A stretch of DNA of 43,799 nt from the NCBI GenBank assembly GCA_913030825.1, contig CAJWCU010000026.1, forward strand, positions 1 through 43,799. The letters are read 5' to 3'. The DNA comes from an uncultured Rhodospirillaceae bacterium (lineage in GTDB: Bacteria; Pseudomonadota; Alphaproteobacteria; Rhodospirillales; Casp-alpha2). The notes beneath the pieces are model-generated. The model ran no database searches, was not told the origin of the DNA, and saw only the letters and a program-made list of their open reading frames with translations. A program made the translations under genes and the position numbers. Every line of letters starts with the position of its first letter. Position 1 is the first letter of the stretch. Positions 17,837 to 25,913 of this stretch are shown here, one piece after another.

Positions 17837-18403
17837 ATGGTTCTCTGGAAACACGTCCTTTCGGCGGTTCTGGTGGCAGGCGCCCTTTGGGCTGCCGCGC
17901 CCGGCGTCCGCGCAGATCAGACAGACCCCGTGCTGGATGCGTTGTTCGCCGCCCTGACGGCGACCAAGAACCCGGCCGAGGCCGCGGAAATCGAAAAACG
18001 CATCTGGCAGACCTGGGCGGTGACCGGTCAGGAACTGGTCGACAGCGCCATGGCGCGCGGCGTCATCGCCATGAACAAGGGGGCGTTCGAGACCGCGTTG
18101 AAATATTTCAACGACGTTCTCAGCCTCGCCCCCGAGCATGCCGAGGGCTGGAACAAGCGGGCCACGGTCTATTTCCTGCTGGGAAATTATCCGGAATCGG
18201 TCTTGGACATTCAACGGACCCTGGAGTTGGAGCCCCGCCATTTCGGCGCGCTTTCCGGTCTGGGGTTGATTTATGCTGAAATGGGTAAGAAGAAAGCGGC
18301 CATCGGCGCCATGGAACAGGCGCTGGAAATCAATCCGCATCTGGACGCCATCAAAGTCCAGCTCGAGGAACTGAAAACGGAAGTATCCGGGAAACCGATC
18401 TGA
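17837..18403 (+). CDS. Exported tetratricopeptide-repeat protein
   Basis: 188 residues with an N-terminal signal peptide (VLSAVLVAGALWAAAPGVRA, likely cleavage after RA at about residue 26). About three TPR units follow between residues 70 and 175 (ARGVIAMNKGAFETALKYFNDVLSLAP; GWNKRATVYFLLGNYPESVLDIQRTLELEP; ALSGLGLIYAEMGKKKAAIGAMEQALEINP). TPRs are protein-binding scaffolds, so it probably works in the periplasm with another protein. There is no strong ribosome-binding site before the ATG. It ends 1 base before the start of the flavoprotein gene at 18405, so the two are translationally linked, although an exported TPR protein and a cytoplasmic flavoprotein make an odd pair. Confidence 0.82.
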   Translation: MVLWKHVLSAVLVAGALWAAAPGVRADQTDPVLDALFAALTATKNPAEAAEIEKRIWQTWAVTGQELVDSAMARGVIAMNKGAFETALKYFNDVLSLAPEHAEGWNKRATVYFLLGNYPESVLDIQRTLELEPRHFGALSGLGLIYAEMGKKKAAIGAMEQALEINPHLDAIKVQLEELKTEVSGKPI

Positions 18404-18404
18404 C

Positions 18405-19844
18405 ATGGCGATTAATGAAACATCTCCGGGCGCCCAGGCGCCCGGCTCCTTGAACGCATCCGGTTACGGCACGGTCGACGGCGAATTGCTCGACGTTCTG
18501 AGCCAAATCGTCGGCGCCGACAACCTGTCGACCGGCGAGGCCGTCCGCGAACAGCATGGCCGCGACGAATCCTATCATCCCAGCGTCCCGCCCGACGCCG
18601 TCGTTTACTGCACCGAAACGGATCAGGTCGCGGCGGTCGTCCGCGCCTGCGCCGACCGCGCCGTCCCGGTCATTCCCTTCGGCACGGGCACATCGTTGGA
18701 AGGACATGTCGCGGCCCTGTCCGGCGGCGTCTGCGTCGACGTTTCGCGCATGGACAAGATCATCCAGGTCAACGCCGAGGACATGGACGTCACGGTCCAG
18801 GCCGGGGTTCGGCGCAAGGCGCTGAACGAATACCTGCGCGATACGGGCCTGTTCTTTCCCATCGATCCGGGGGCCGACGCCTCGATCGGCGGCATGACCG
18901 CGACGCGGGCCAGCGGCACCAACGCCGTGCGCTACGGCACCATGCGGGAAAACGTCCTGGCCCTGACCGTGGTCATGGCCGACGGGCGGGTGATCCGCAC
19001 GGCCCGGCGGGCGCGGAAGTCCGCGGCTGGATACGACCTGACGCGCCTGTTCGTCGGCTCGGAAGGGACGCTCGGCGTCATTACCGAGGTGACCGTCAAA
19101 CTGTACGGCATCCCGGAAGCGATCCTGTCCGCCGTCTGCCCCTTCCCCGATCTGGAAAGCGCGGTGAACACGACGATCCTGACGATTCAGTCGGGCATCC
19201 CCGTGGCACGGATCGAGCTTCTGGACGAGGCGCAATTGGACGCCGTGAACAAGTATTCGGGCCTCGACTGCGCCCTGACGCCGACCCTGTTCTTTGAATT
19301 CCACGGCAGCGACGCCGGCGCGCGCGAGCAGGTTGAAAACGTCAAGGCCATCGCCCAGGAATTCGGCGCCGACGATTTCCAATGGGCGACCAAGCCGGAA
19401 GACCGCAACAAGCTTTGGCAGGCCCGGCACGACGCCTATTACGCGGCCATCGCGCTCCGCCCCGGCTGCCGGGGGATCGCCACGGACGTCTGCGTGCCGA
19501 TTTCGCGGCTCGCCGACTGCATCCTGGAAACCCGCAAGGACATCGACGCTTCGGGCCTGTGCGCGCCCATCGTCGGCCATGTCGGCGACGGCAATTTCCA
19601 CGTCATCTTCGTCGTCGATTTCGACAACGAAGACGAGATCAAGAAGGCGGAAGAGGTCAATGAGCGCATGGTTCTGCGCGCCATCGCCATGGAAGGCACC
19701 TGCACGGGCGAACACGGCATCGGCTACGGCAAGATGGATTTCCTGACGGCGGAGCACGGCGACGCCATCGCCGCCATGCGGGCGGTGAAGCTCGCCCTCG
19801 ATCCGCAGAACATCATGAACCCGGGCAAGATCATCCGGGTTTGA
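18405..19844 (+). CDS. FAD-linked oxidase, D-lactate dehydrogenase (cytochrome)/GlcD-like
   Basis: A 479-residue PCMH-type flavoprotein related to D-lactate dehydrogenase and GlcD. The FAD segment is VIPFGTGTSLEGHVAALSGGVCVDVSRMDKI with GADASIGGMTATRASGTNAVRYGT and GSEGTLGVITEVTVKLYG. The cap ends in CAPIVGHVGDGNFHVIFVVD, GEHGIGYGKMDFL and LDPQNIMNPGKIIRV. It likely oxidises a D-2-hydroxy acid (D-lactate is the best guess) and passes electrons to cytochrome c or quinone. It differs clearly from the GlcD at 12870 (for example VGHVGDGNFHV versus VFHAGDGNLHP), so it is a distinct family member. It starts 1 base after the TPR gene stop. Confidence 0.88.
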   Translation: MAINETSPGAQAPGSLNASGYGTVDGELLDVLSQIVGADNLSTGEAVREQHGRDESYHPSVPPDAVVYCTETDQVAAVVRACADRAVPVIPFGTGTSLEGHVAALSGGVCVDVSRMDKIIQVNAEDMDVTVQAGVRRKALNEYLRDTGLFFPIDPGADASIGGMTATRASGTNAVRYGTMRENVLALTVVMADGRVIRTARRARKSAAGYDLTRLFVGSEGTLGVITEVTVKLYGIPEAILSAVCPFPDLESAVNTTILTIQSGIPVARIELLDEAQLDAVNKYSGLDCALTPTLFFEFHGSDAGAREQVENVKAIAQEFGADDFQWATKPEDRNKLWQARHDAYYAAIALRPGCRGIATDVCVPISRLADCILETRKDIDASGLCAPIVGHVGDGNFHVIFVVDFDNEDEIKKAEEVNERMVLRAIAMEGTCTGEHGIGYGKMDFLTAEHGDAIAAMRAVKLALDPQNIMNPGKIIRV

Positions 19845-19864
19845 ATCTCTGCGGCGGTGGCGGC

Positions 19865-20569
19865 TTAGTGCTGATGGCGGTCGCTGACGACCGTGCCGTC
19901 GACCAACTCGACGCGCCGGTCGGCCCGCCCGGCGAGGTCCAGGTCATGAGTTACGGTGACCACGGCGCGGCCGTCCTCGCGGGCGAGTTTTTCGAAAATG
20001 TCGAACACGGCGGCGCTGTTCTTGCTGTCCAGGTTGCCGGTCGGCTCGTCGGTCAACAACACCGCCGGGTCGTTGGCCAGCGCCCGGGCGATGGCGACCC
20101 GCTGGGCCTGCCCGCCGGAAAGCTGGTCGGGGCGTTTGCGGACGAGGTCGCCGAGATCCAAGGCGCCGAGCAGGTCCGTTGCCCGCGCCGTCATCGACGC
20201 CTCGTCCAGGCGGCCGAGCCGCCGCATGGGGATCATCACGTTTTCCAGGGCCGAAAACTCGGGCAACAGGAAATGGAACTGGAATACGAAGCCCAGCCGT
20301 TCCAGACGCAGCCGGGCGAGGGCGTCGCTGTTCATCGCCGCCGTGTCGGCGCCGTCGATTTCGATGCGGCCCTCGGTCGGCCGGTCGAGCAATCCCAATA
20401 GGTAGAGCAGCGACGACTTGCCCGAGCCCGACGGCCCGGTGATCGCCATGACCTCGCCGCCGAAAATATCCAGATCGATATCGTGGACCAGGGTCACCGG
20501 GACCGCCGCCGGCAGGACACGGGTGACGTTCCGCGCGACGACCAGGGGTTGGCGGTCCTCATTCGTCAT
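19865..20569 (-). CDS. ABC transporter ATP-binding protein (LolD/MacB type)
   Basis: A 234-residue ATPase with Walker A GPSGSGKSS, Q-loop in FQFHFLLPEFSALENV, signature LSGGQAQRVAIARAL, Walker B AVLLTDEPTGNLD and the switch His in VTVTHDLDLA. The FQFHFLLPEF segment is typical of the LolD/MacB/FtsE-like group that powers extraction or export across the envelope rather than solute uptake. The ATG at 20569 overlaps the permease stop by 4 bases (ATGA), which fixes the start; an open frame upstream is only a shadow of the permease. It is last gene in the order adaptor, permease, ATPase. Confidence 0.92.
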   Translation of the reverse strand: MTNEDRQPLVVARNVTRVLPAAVPVTLVHDIDLDIFGGEVMAITGPSGSGKSSLLYLLGLLDRPTEGRIEIDGADTAAMNSDALARLRLERLGFVFQFHFLLPEFSALENVMIPMRRLGRLDEASMTARATDLLGALDLGDLVRKRPDQLSGGQAQRVAIARALANDPAVLLTDEPTGNLDSKNSAAVFDIFEKLAREDGRAVVTVTHDLDLAGRADRRVELVDGTVVSDRHQH

Positions 20570-21813
20570 GCCGCGCCCCGGATGATATCGACGGGATCGA
20601 CGCGCGCGGCGCGGCGGGCCGGGATATAGGCCGCCAGGCCCGCTGCCGTCATGGCGAACACTGTCGCGATGGCGTAATGCCAGGGCGAGTAGTAGAGCGG
20701 CAGTTGCGTCAGGTCGGTCGCAAACCGGACCTTGAATTCGATGCTCGACATGATCTGGCATAGCCCGAAGCCAAGCGCCCAGCCGAGCATCGATCCCGCC
20801 GTCCCGGCGATCAGTCCCTGCAGGACGAAGATTGCGCGGATGTCGGCCTCGCGAAATCCCATGGATTTCAAGATGGCGATGTCGCGCAATTTCTCGAAGG
20901 TGATGGTCGAAACGACGTTGAAGATGCCCATCCCGGCGACCAACAGAATCGCCGCCACCACCGTGTACATGATGACGTTGCGTATCTTGAGCGCCTCCAG
21001 GATATCCTGGTTGGCCTCGTCCCAGCTTTCCGCGCGGTAGCCGAAGCGGGCTTCGATCGCCCGCGCCTGGTCGAAGGCGCCGTAGACGTCATCGGTTTTC
21101 ACATAGATGCGGTTGACCACGTTCTGGCGGTCTTGCAGGACCTGGACCTTCTTCAGCAAGGCATAGACCTCGCCTTCGTCCAGGGAGATCACGCCGGTAT
21201 GGAACAGGGCCACGATCTTCATCTTGAAGACGACACCGGCGGGCGAGGACACGGTCACCGTATCGCCCATCCCCGCACCCAGCTTGCGCGCCAGGCCGTC
21301 GCCCATGATCAGGCCGTTGGCGGCGGTATGCAGATCGTCCAGGCGGCCGTCGCGGATATCGCCCGCCAGTTGCGACACCCGGCGGTGACGTTCCGGGTCG
21401 ATCCCGACGATGGCGGCGGCTTCGTCCTTGCCGAAATAGCGGATGACGACCTGGCCGCGCAGGATCGGCGCGACGACCAGTCCGGGCATGGCCTCCAATT
21501 GCGTGACGGTCCGCCCAGCCCCCTTGATGCCGCGCAATTCCTCGGTCGGTTTGGCGCCGTCCAGGGCGACGGCCCCGTCGGCATAGCGCCGCGCGGCAGG
21601 CTGTTCCGCCGGGTTGCGGAATTCGTCCTTGATCATGATATGCGGCGTCGCGTCGATGATCTTGTTGATGAAGTCCAATTGCGATCCCTGCATCAAGGCC
21701 GCCATGGCGATGGAAAAGCCGACACCCGTGGCGACACCCAGCAGCGAGACCAGCGTCTGGCGCCCGCGGGCGCGCAGATGGATCAAGGCGATGCGGAGCG
21801 CCAGGGGCGTCAT
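20566..21813 (-). CDS. ABC transporter permease (FtsX/LolC-MacB type)
   Basis: A 415-residue permease with the MacB/LolCE topology. A first helix (about 18-45, LVSLLGVATGVGFSIAMAALM) is followed by a large periplasmic domain of about 230 residues, then three C-terminal helices in the FtsX domain (IMYTVVAAILLVAGMGIFNVVS; IRAIFVLQGLIAGTAGSMLGWALGF; YAIATVFAMTAAGLAAYIPARRAARVDPVDIIRG). The closing PARRAARVDPVDIIRG is a hallmark of the family. The start overlaps the adaptor stop by 4 bases. It pairs with the ATPase at 19865 and the adaptor at 21810 as a tripartite-type exporter; the substrate is unknown. Confidence 0.92.
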   Translation of the reverse strand: MTPLALRIALIHLRARGRQTLVSLLGVATGVGFSIAMAALMQGSQLDFINKIIDATPHIMIKDEFRNPAEQPAARRYADGAVALDGAKPTEELRGIKGAGRTVTQLEAMPGLVVAPILRGQVVIRYFGKDEAAAIVGIDPERHRRVSQLAGDIRDGRLDDLHTAANGLIMGDGLARKLGAGMGDTVTVSSPAGVVFKMKIVALFHTGVISLDEGEVYALLKKVQVLQDRQNVVNRIYVKTDDVYGAFDQARAIEARFGYRAESWDEANQDILEALKIRNVIMYTVVAAILLVAGMGIFNVVSTITFEKLRDIAILKSMGFREADIRAIFVLQGLIAGTAGSMLGWALGFGLCQIMSSIEFKVRFATDLTQLPLYYSPWHYAIATVFAMTAAGLAAYIPARRAARVDPVDIIRGAA

Positions 21814-22835
21814 TGAGCGCCGCCGGTGGCCCCGTCGGTCGGCCCGATGCGGACGCGGTCGCCGGCCTGAAGTTCCGGCGGCGGCGCGGCGATGACGCGG
21901 TCCGGCAGGGCGCCGGACGCGGCGGTGACTTCCGCTTTGCCGTTGCCGCGAATGCCGACCGTCACGGTGACGGGTTTTGCCCGGCGGTCCTCGACGATCC
22001 AAAGGGCGCCGTCCTTGACCGACGTTTCCGGCACCAGGGTCGTATCGTCGCGCCGCTCCACGACGATGTTCAATTCCGTCGTCATGCCGATCATCAGGGG
22101 CGTATCGGCGGGCAGGGAGACGCGCACGCGGTAGCTTTTGTTCACCGGGTCGCCCTTGGGCGTGATTTCGGCGACCGTGCCGGAAAGCGCCTTGCCCGGG
22201 AAGGCATCGGCCTTGATCAGGGCCGATTGGCCATTGGCGACGTCGGCGATATCTTCCTCATCGACTTCGGCCTCGATGCGCAAGGGCGTCGGCTGGCCGA
22301 TCCAGTACATGACCGAATCCGGGCCCACGGTTTCGCCGATTTCTCCGTCGCGGCGCAGAACCACCCCGGCGATGGGTGCCCGGAGGACATAATGATCGCG
22401 CCGCGCGTTGGCGGCGGCGATCGAGGCCAGAACCTGCTGATACTCGGACGACGCCAACTCGTAGGCTTTTTCCGTGCCGTGGCCTTTGGCCAGCAGGGCG
22501 CGGGTGCGCTCCACCTCATGTTGCAGATAGTCGCGCCGGGCCTCCAGTTCCTTGACCGTGGCGCGGATTTCCGCCTCGTCCAGGCGGGCGAGAAGCTCGC
22601 CGGGCATGACCTCGGCATGTTCCAGGGCGTAAATCTGTTCGATCCTGCCCTGGACCAGGGGCGTGACCTTGGCCCAGCGCAGGGGCTCTACATTGCCGGT
22701 GGCGTAGACGGCGCGCACGGCGGGGCCGCGTTCGATAGGGACAAGCGTAACGACGGGTTGGGTCAAGCGGCCGGCGCCCCACCAGGCAGCAGCGGCGGCG
22801 ATCAGAATGACGATGAGGATGATGATGCGGCGCAT
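21810..22835 (-). CDS. Membrane-fusion (HlyD/MacA-type) periplasmic adaptor
   Basis: A 341-residue adaptor. One N-terminal membrane anchor (IIILIVILIAAAAAWWGAG) precedes a split lipoyl/barrel-sandwich domain (NVEPLRWAKVTPLVQGRIEQIYALEHAEVMPGELLARLDEAE and LRAPIAGVVLRRDGEIGETVG). A helical hairpin (about 95-145) lies between the halves, followed by a beta-barrel (LRIEAEVDEEDIADVANGQSALIKAD) and a C-terminal membrane-proximal part. It links the inner-membrane ABC permease to the outer envelope. No TolC-type outer-membrane gene is in the window. First gene of the unit, divergent from mscS, sharing an intergenic with several dyads including a TTGAT-N4-ATCAA box. Confidence 0.9.
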   Translation of the reverse strand: MRRIIILIVILIAAAAAWWGAGRLTQPVVTLVPIERGPAVRAVYATGNVEPLRWAKVTPLVQGRIEQIYALEHAEVMPGELLARLDEAEIRATVKELEARRDYLQHEVERTRALLAKGHGTEKAYELASSEYQQVLASIAAANARRDHYVLRAPIAGVVLRRDGEIGETVGPDSVMYWIGQPTPLRIEAEVDEEDIADVANGQSALIKADAFPGKALSGTVAEITPKGDPVNKSYRVRVSLPADTPLMIGMTTELNIVVERRDDTTLVPETSVKDGALWIVEDRRAKPVTVTVGIRGNGKAEVTAASGALPDRVIAAPPPELQAGDRVRIGPTDGATGGAQ

Positions 22836-22870
22836 GGTCCGACCATTATAGGCATTTTCTCGGCCCGGGA

Positions 22871-22884
22871 TTGATGCGCATCAA
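22871..22884. promoter_or_regulatory. FNR/FixK-type box TTGATGCGCATCAA
   Basis: A perfect 14-bp palindrome matching TTGAT-N4-ATCAA, the consensus of FNR, FnrL and FixK regulators of the Crp-Fnr family. It lies 36 bases upstream of the adaptor start (minus strand) and about 120 bases upstream of mscS. The closeness to the adaptor start suggests control of the ABC operon, or of both directions. Confidence 0.6.
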
Positions 22885-22890
22885 CCGAGG

Positions 22891-22915
22891 CGCGAAAATT
22901 TCATCAAATTTCGCG
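22891..22915. promoter_or_regulatory. Inverted repeat CGCGAAA...TTTCGCG
   Basis: Arms CGCGAAA (22891-22897) and TTTCGCG (22909-22915) are perfect and extend further with one base of slippage. It is placed between the FNR-like box and the CGCAC dyad in the divergent adaptor/mscS intergenic. Could be an operator or a hairpin in one of the leaders. Confidence 0.4.
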
Positions 22916-22936
22916 GTCGTTTTGATGACGAAAAGA

Positions 22937-22949
22937 CGCACAATGTGCT
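22937..22949. promoter_or_regulatory. CGCAC-AAT-GTGCT dyad upstream of mscS
   Basis: A 4-5 bp inverted repeat with a 3-base centre that matches the two dyads at 17043-17078 at all but the last arm base. It lies about 55 bases upstream of the mscS-like start. It may be a shared operator; the regulator is unknown. Confidence 0.4.
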
Positions 22950-23002
22950 ACCTTTTCGAAAATCATAAAAGACGACCTTCGTGCTCTTTCAGATAGGGGG
23001 CC

Positions 23003-24520
23003 ATGGCACATCCAAAACGGTCCGCCGTGCGGTTTTTGACCCGTCCCGCCCTTTGGGCGGTGATCGGGCGTTTCTTCATGCCCGTCAGCCTGCTTGTCGT
23101 TCTTTTGGCGGCGGATGCCCTTTGGCCGCATCTCATCGCGGCCCTGGGCATCGAACCCGAGGGCGAAGCGGCCGTCGATGCCGGTCTCGCGGTTTCGACG
23201 CTGATCTGGTTTGCCAGCGGCGTCATCATTCACAGGTCGGTCGTTTGGTTGTTCTGGGAAGGTTGGTTCCCCCGGCGCACGGGAACGGAGGCGCCGAAGT
23301 TGCTGATCGACATGACGGGTGCGCTGATCGCCGTCATCGTTTCGGGCGGGGCGCTGGCTTTTGTGTTCGGCATTTCGCCGACCGGGTTTCTGACGACCTC
23401 GGGCATCGTCATCGCGATCGTCGGGTTCGCCCTGCGCTCAATGATTTCCGATTTGTTCACGGGTGTGGCATTGGGTGTCGAGCGGCCGTTCAACATCGGC
23501 GATTGGATCGAGGTCGGCGAGGGCGAAGTCGGCCGCGTCGTCGAAATGAACTGGCGGGCGACACGCTTGGTGACGAAAGAGGAAATTTCCGTCGTCATCC
23601 CCAATTCGCAACTGGCGACCTTACCGTTCCGCAACTATTCCAAGCCCGACGGGTTCTGGCGCGACAAGTTCGATATCGTGCTGGATTACGAGGTCACGGC
23701 CTATCAGGCGGAGCGCCTGTTGCTGTCGGCGGTCAATCAGATCCCGGAAATCGCGGCGATCCCGCGCGAACCCGAGGTCCGCATCATCGATTACACGGAA
23801 CGCGGCATCAAATGGGAGATCCGCTATTGGGTGCCGGATTATCCATCGATGTCGGCCCTGCGCTACCGGGTACAACGGAACGTCCTGCGAAACCTGCATT
23901 TCTCCGCCATCCGCGTGCCCAAGGCAAAGATGGAACTCAGCAGCAACCGCCGCGATGTCGATGACGACCACAGTTTGGAAGACATCCGTTTCTTCCGCGA
24001 GACCGATCTGCTGTCGCCGCTGCACGAAACGGAATTGAACGAACTGGCGGCCTCTGCCCGCCATCGTCTGGTGCTGCAGGGCGATCCCGTGGTGCGTCAG
24101 GGCGATGAAAGCGGCTCGCTCTATATCGTTCGCGAGGGGTTGTTGAACGTCACGATCACCGGCGATCACGGCGAGGAAACTTTGGTCGGTCATCTGGTCC
24201 CCGGTACGTTCTTCGGCGAGATGTCCCTGCTGACGGGGGCGCCCGCCGGGGCGACGGTGACGCCGGGCATCGATTCCGTGATGTTCGAGATCAAGAAGGA
24301 AAGCCTGGAGCCGGTGATCCGCAAGCGCCCGGAACTGGCTCAGCTGATGAGCGAGGTTCTGGCGTCGCGTCAGATGCTCAACGCTCGGCGTCTGGCCGAA
24401 CGCGGTGGCGGCGACGGCGCCAAGGAAAAGGCGACCTTGAAGCAACAGCTGTTGGGCCGCATTCGGGGCTTTTTCGGAATTTCCGACCATCCGCAGGATG
24501 AAAAAATCCCCGCCGAATAA
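23003..24520 (+). CDS. MscS-family mechanosensitive channel with C-terminal cyclic-nucleotide-binding domain
   Basis: A 505-residue inner-membrane channel. Hydrophobic segments at about 16-43, 61-85 and 102-160 are followed by the MscS pore-lining and beta domain (GIVIAIVGFALRSMISDLFTGVALGVERPFNIGDWIEVGEGEVGRVVEMNWRATRL). A cNMP-binding fold spans about 330-450 (VRQGDESGSLYIVREG; FGEMSLLTGAPAGATV). This architecture is known as bCNG, where ligand binding rather than tension can gate the pore. The phosphate-binding cassette keeps E406 but the expected arginine (as in PRAATV) is alanine 415, so cNMP binding is doubtful. AGGGGG precedes the ATG closely. An adenylate cyclase is encoded at 38857. 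Confidence 0.9.
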   Translation: MAHPKRSAVRFLTRPALWAVIGRFFMPVSLLVVLLAADALWPHLIAALGIEPEGEAAVDAGLAVSTLIWFASGVIIHRSVVWLFWEGWFPRRTGTEAPKLLIDMTGALIAVIVSGGALAFVFGISPTGFLTTSGIVIAIVGFALRSMISDLFTGVALGVERPFNIGDWIEVGEGEVGRVVEMNWRATRLVTKEEISVVIPNSQLATLPFRNYSKPDGFWRDKFDIVLDYEVTAYQAERLLLSAVNQIPEIAAIPREPEVRIIDYTERGIKWEIRYWVPDYPSMSALRYRVQRNVLRNLHFSAIRVPKAKMELSSNRRDVDDDHSLEDIRFFRETDLLSPLHETELNELAASARHRLVLQGDPVVRQGDESGSLYIVREGLLNVTITGDHGEETLVGHLVPGTFFGEMSLLTGAPAGATVTPGIDSVMFEIKKESLEPVIRKRPELAQLMSEVLASRQMLNARRLAERGGGDGAKEKATLKQQLLGRIRGFFGISDHPQDEKIPAE

Positions 24521-24556
24521 CGCCTAAGCCTTGGCAATCCATCGGGAGTGACGTAA

Positions 24557-24572
24557 CCAAAGGCAACTTTGG
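24557..24572 (+). promoter_or_regulatory. CCAAAG-GCAA-CTTTGG hairpin overlapping the glycerate kinase ribosome-binding site
   Basis: A perfect 6-bp inverted repeat with a 4-base loop. Its last two bases are the first two of GGAGG (24571-24575), the ribosome-binding site of the TTG-started glycerate kinase. In RNA the stem would partly hide the site; in DNA it could be an operator. Confidence 0.45.
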
Positions 24573-24582
24573 AGGCACGACC

Positions 24583-25851
24583 TTGGACCCGGAAACTCTG
24601 CTACGCGACATGTTCGCCGCCGCCGTCGCGGCGGCCCAGCCGGAAAAACGCATTCCGCATTTTCTGCCCGACCCGCCGCCGGCCGGCGGGCGGACCCTGG
24701 TGATCGGCGCCGGTAAGGCCTCGGCCGCCATGGCACGCGCCTTCGAAGACCACTGGCCCGGCGAGTTGTCGGGCCTGATCGTCACGCGATACGGCTACGA
24801 CGTGCCCTGCAAACGCATCGAAACGGTCGAGGCCGCCCATCCCGTGCCCGACGCGGCCGGCGAGGCGGCGGCCCGGCGCATGCTGGATATGGTCAAGGGC
24901 CTGGGCCCGGACGACTTGGTGGTCTGCTTGATCTCCGGCGGAGGCTCTGCCCTTCTGTCGGCGCCGGGTGTGGGCCTGACGCTGGCCGACAAGCAGGCCG
25001 TAAACAAGGAACTCCTGCGCTGTGGGGCGACGATCCACGAGATGAATTGCCTGCGCAAGCATCTCTCGGCGGTCAAGGGCGGGCGGCTGGCCGCCGCCGC
25101 CGCACCGGCGCGCATCGTTAATCTGCTGATTTCCGACGTGCCGGGGGACGATCCGGCGGTCATCGCCTCGGGCCCGACGGTGCCCGATCCCACCACCTTC
25201 GACGACGCCCGCGCCATCGTCGCCAAGTACGGCATCAAGCTGCCGGACGTGGTGCAGGCGGTCCTCGACGCCGGGGTAGAGGAAACGCCGAAACCCGCCG
25301 ACCCGATTTTCGACAAGGTCGAAACCCATCTGATCGCCCTGCCCATGGCCAGCATCGAGGCCGCCGCCGAGGTCGCCCGCGCTGCCGGCGTGACGCCGGT
25401 GATTTTGGGCGATGCGTTGGAGGGCGAGGCCCGGGACCTGGGTGCCGAGCATGCGCGTCTGGCCGTGCAAACGCGGTCCGGCGACGGCCCGGCCCAGACA
25501 CCTTGCGTGCTGCTCTCGGGGGGCGAGACCACCGTGACCATTCGCGGGGACGGCGGACGCGGTGGGCGCAATACGGAATATCTGCTCGGCATGGCCGTCG
25601 CGTTGGACGGCGCCGAGGGCATCCATGCCATTTCCTGCGATACGGACGGCATCGACGGCTCGGAAGACAACGCGGGTGCCGTGATCGGACCGGACAGTCT
25701 GGCCCGGGCCGCCGCCGCCGGGATGGATGCGCAAGGCTTGCTCGACGCCAATGACGCCTATGGGTTTTTCAAGGGTCTCGGCGATCTGGTCGAATGCGGG
25801 CCGACCTTGACCAACGTCAATGATTTCCGGGCGTTGCTCGTGCTGTCGTGA
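24583..25851 (+). CDS. gckA: Glycerate 2-kinase (MOFRL/DUF4147 family)
   Basis: A 422-residue kinase that phosphorylates D-glycerate to 2-phosphoglycerate, feeding it to glycolysis. The N-terminal domain has VIGAGKASAAMARAFEDHWPG, VEAAHPVPDAAGEAAARRML and LISGGGSALLSAPG. The C-terminal MOFRL domain has LLSGGETTVTIRGDGGRGGRNTEYLLG and SCDTDGIDGSEDNAGAVIGP. The TTG start at 24583 is supported by GGAGG 7 bases upstream and by the absence of a nearby ATG before the conserved fold. It completes the glycolate-to-2-phosphoglycerate route with GlcDEF, Hyi and GlxR, although it sits 8 kb from them. A hairpin overlaps its ribosome-binding site. Confidence 0.92.
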   Translation: MDPETLLRDMFAAAVAAAQPEKRIPHFLPDPPPAGGRTLVIGAGKASAAMARAFEDHWPGELSGLIVTRYGYDVPCKRIETVEAAHPVPDAAGEAAARRMLDMVKGLGPDDLVVCLISGGGSALLSAPGVGLTLADKQAVNKELLRCGATIHEMNCLRKHLSAVKGGRLAAAAAPARIVNLLISDVPGDDPAVIASGPTVPDPTTFDDARAIVAKYGIKLPDVVQAVLDAGVEETPKPADPIFDKVETHLIALPMASIEAAAEVARAAGVTPVILGDALEGEARDLGAEHARLAVQTRSGDGPAQTPCVLLSGGETTVTIRGDGGRGGRNTEYLLGMAVALDGAEGIHAISCDTDGIDGSEDNAGAVIGPDSLARAAAAGMDAQGLLDANDAYGFFKGLGDLVECGPTLTNVNDFRALLVLS

Positions 25852-25913
25852 CAGGGTAACGCGAAGCGGCCAGACTGGGCCGCCCCGATGCCGACGAGAC
25901 GCCCGAGCCGCCG

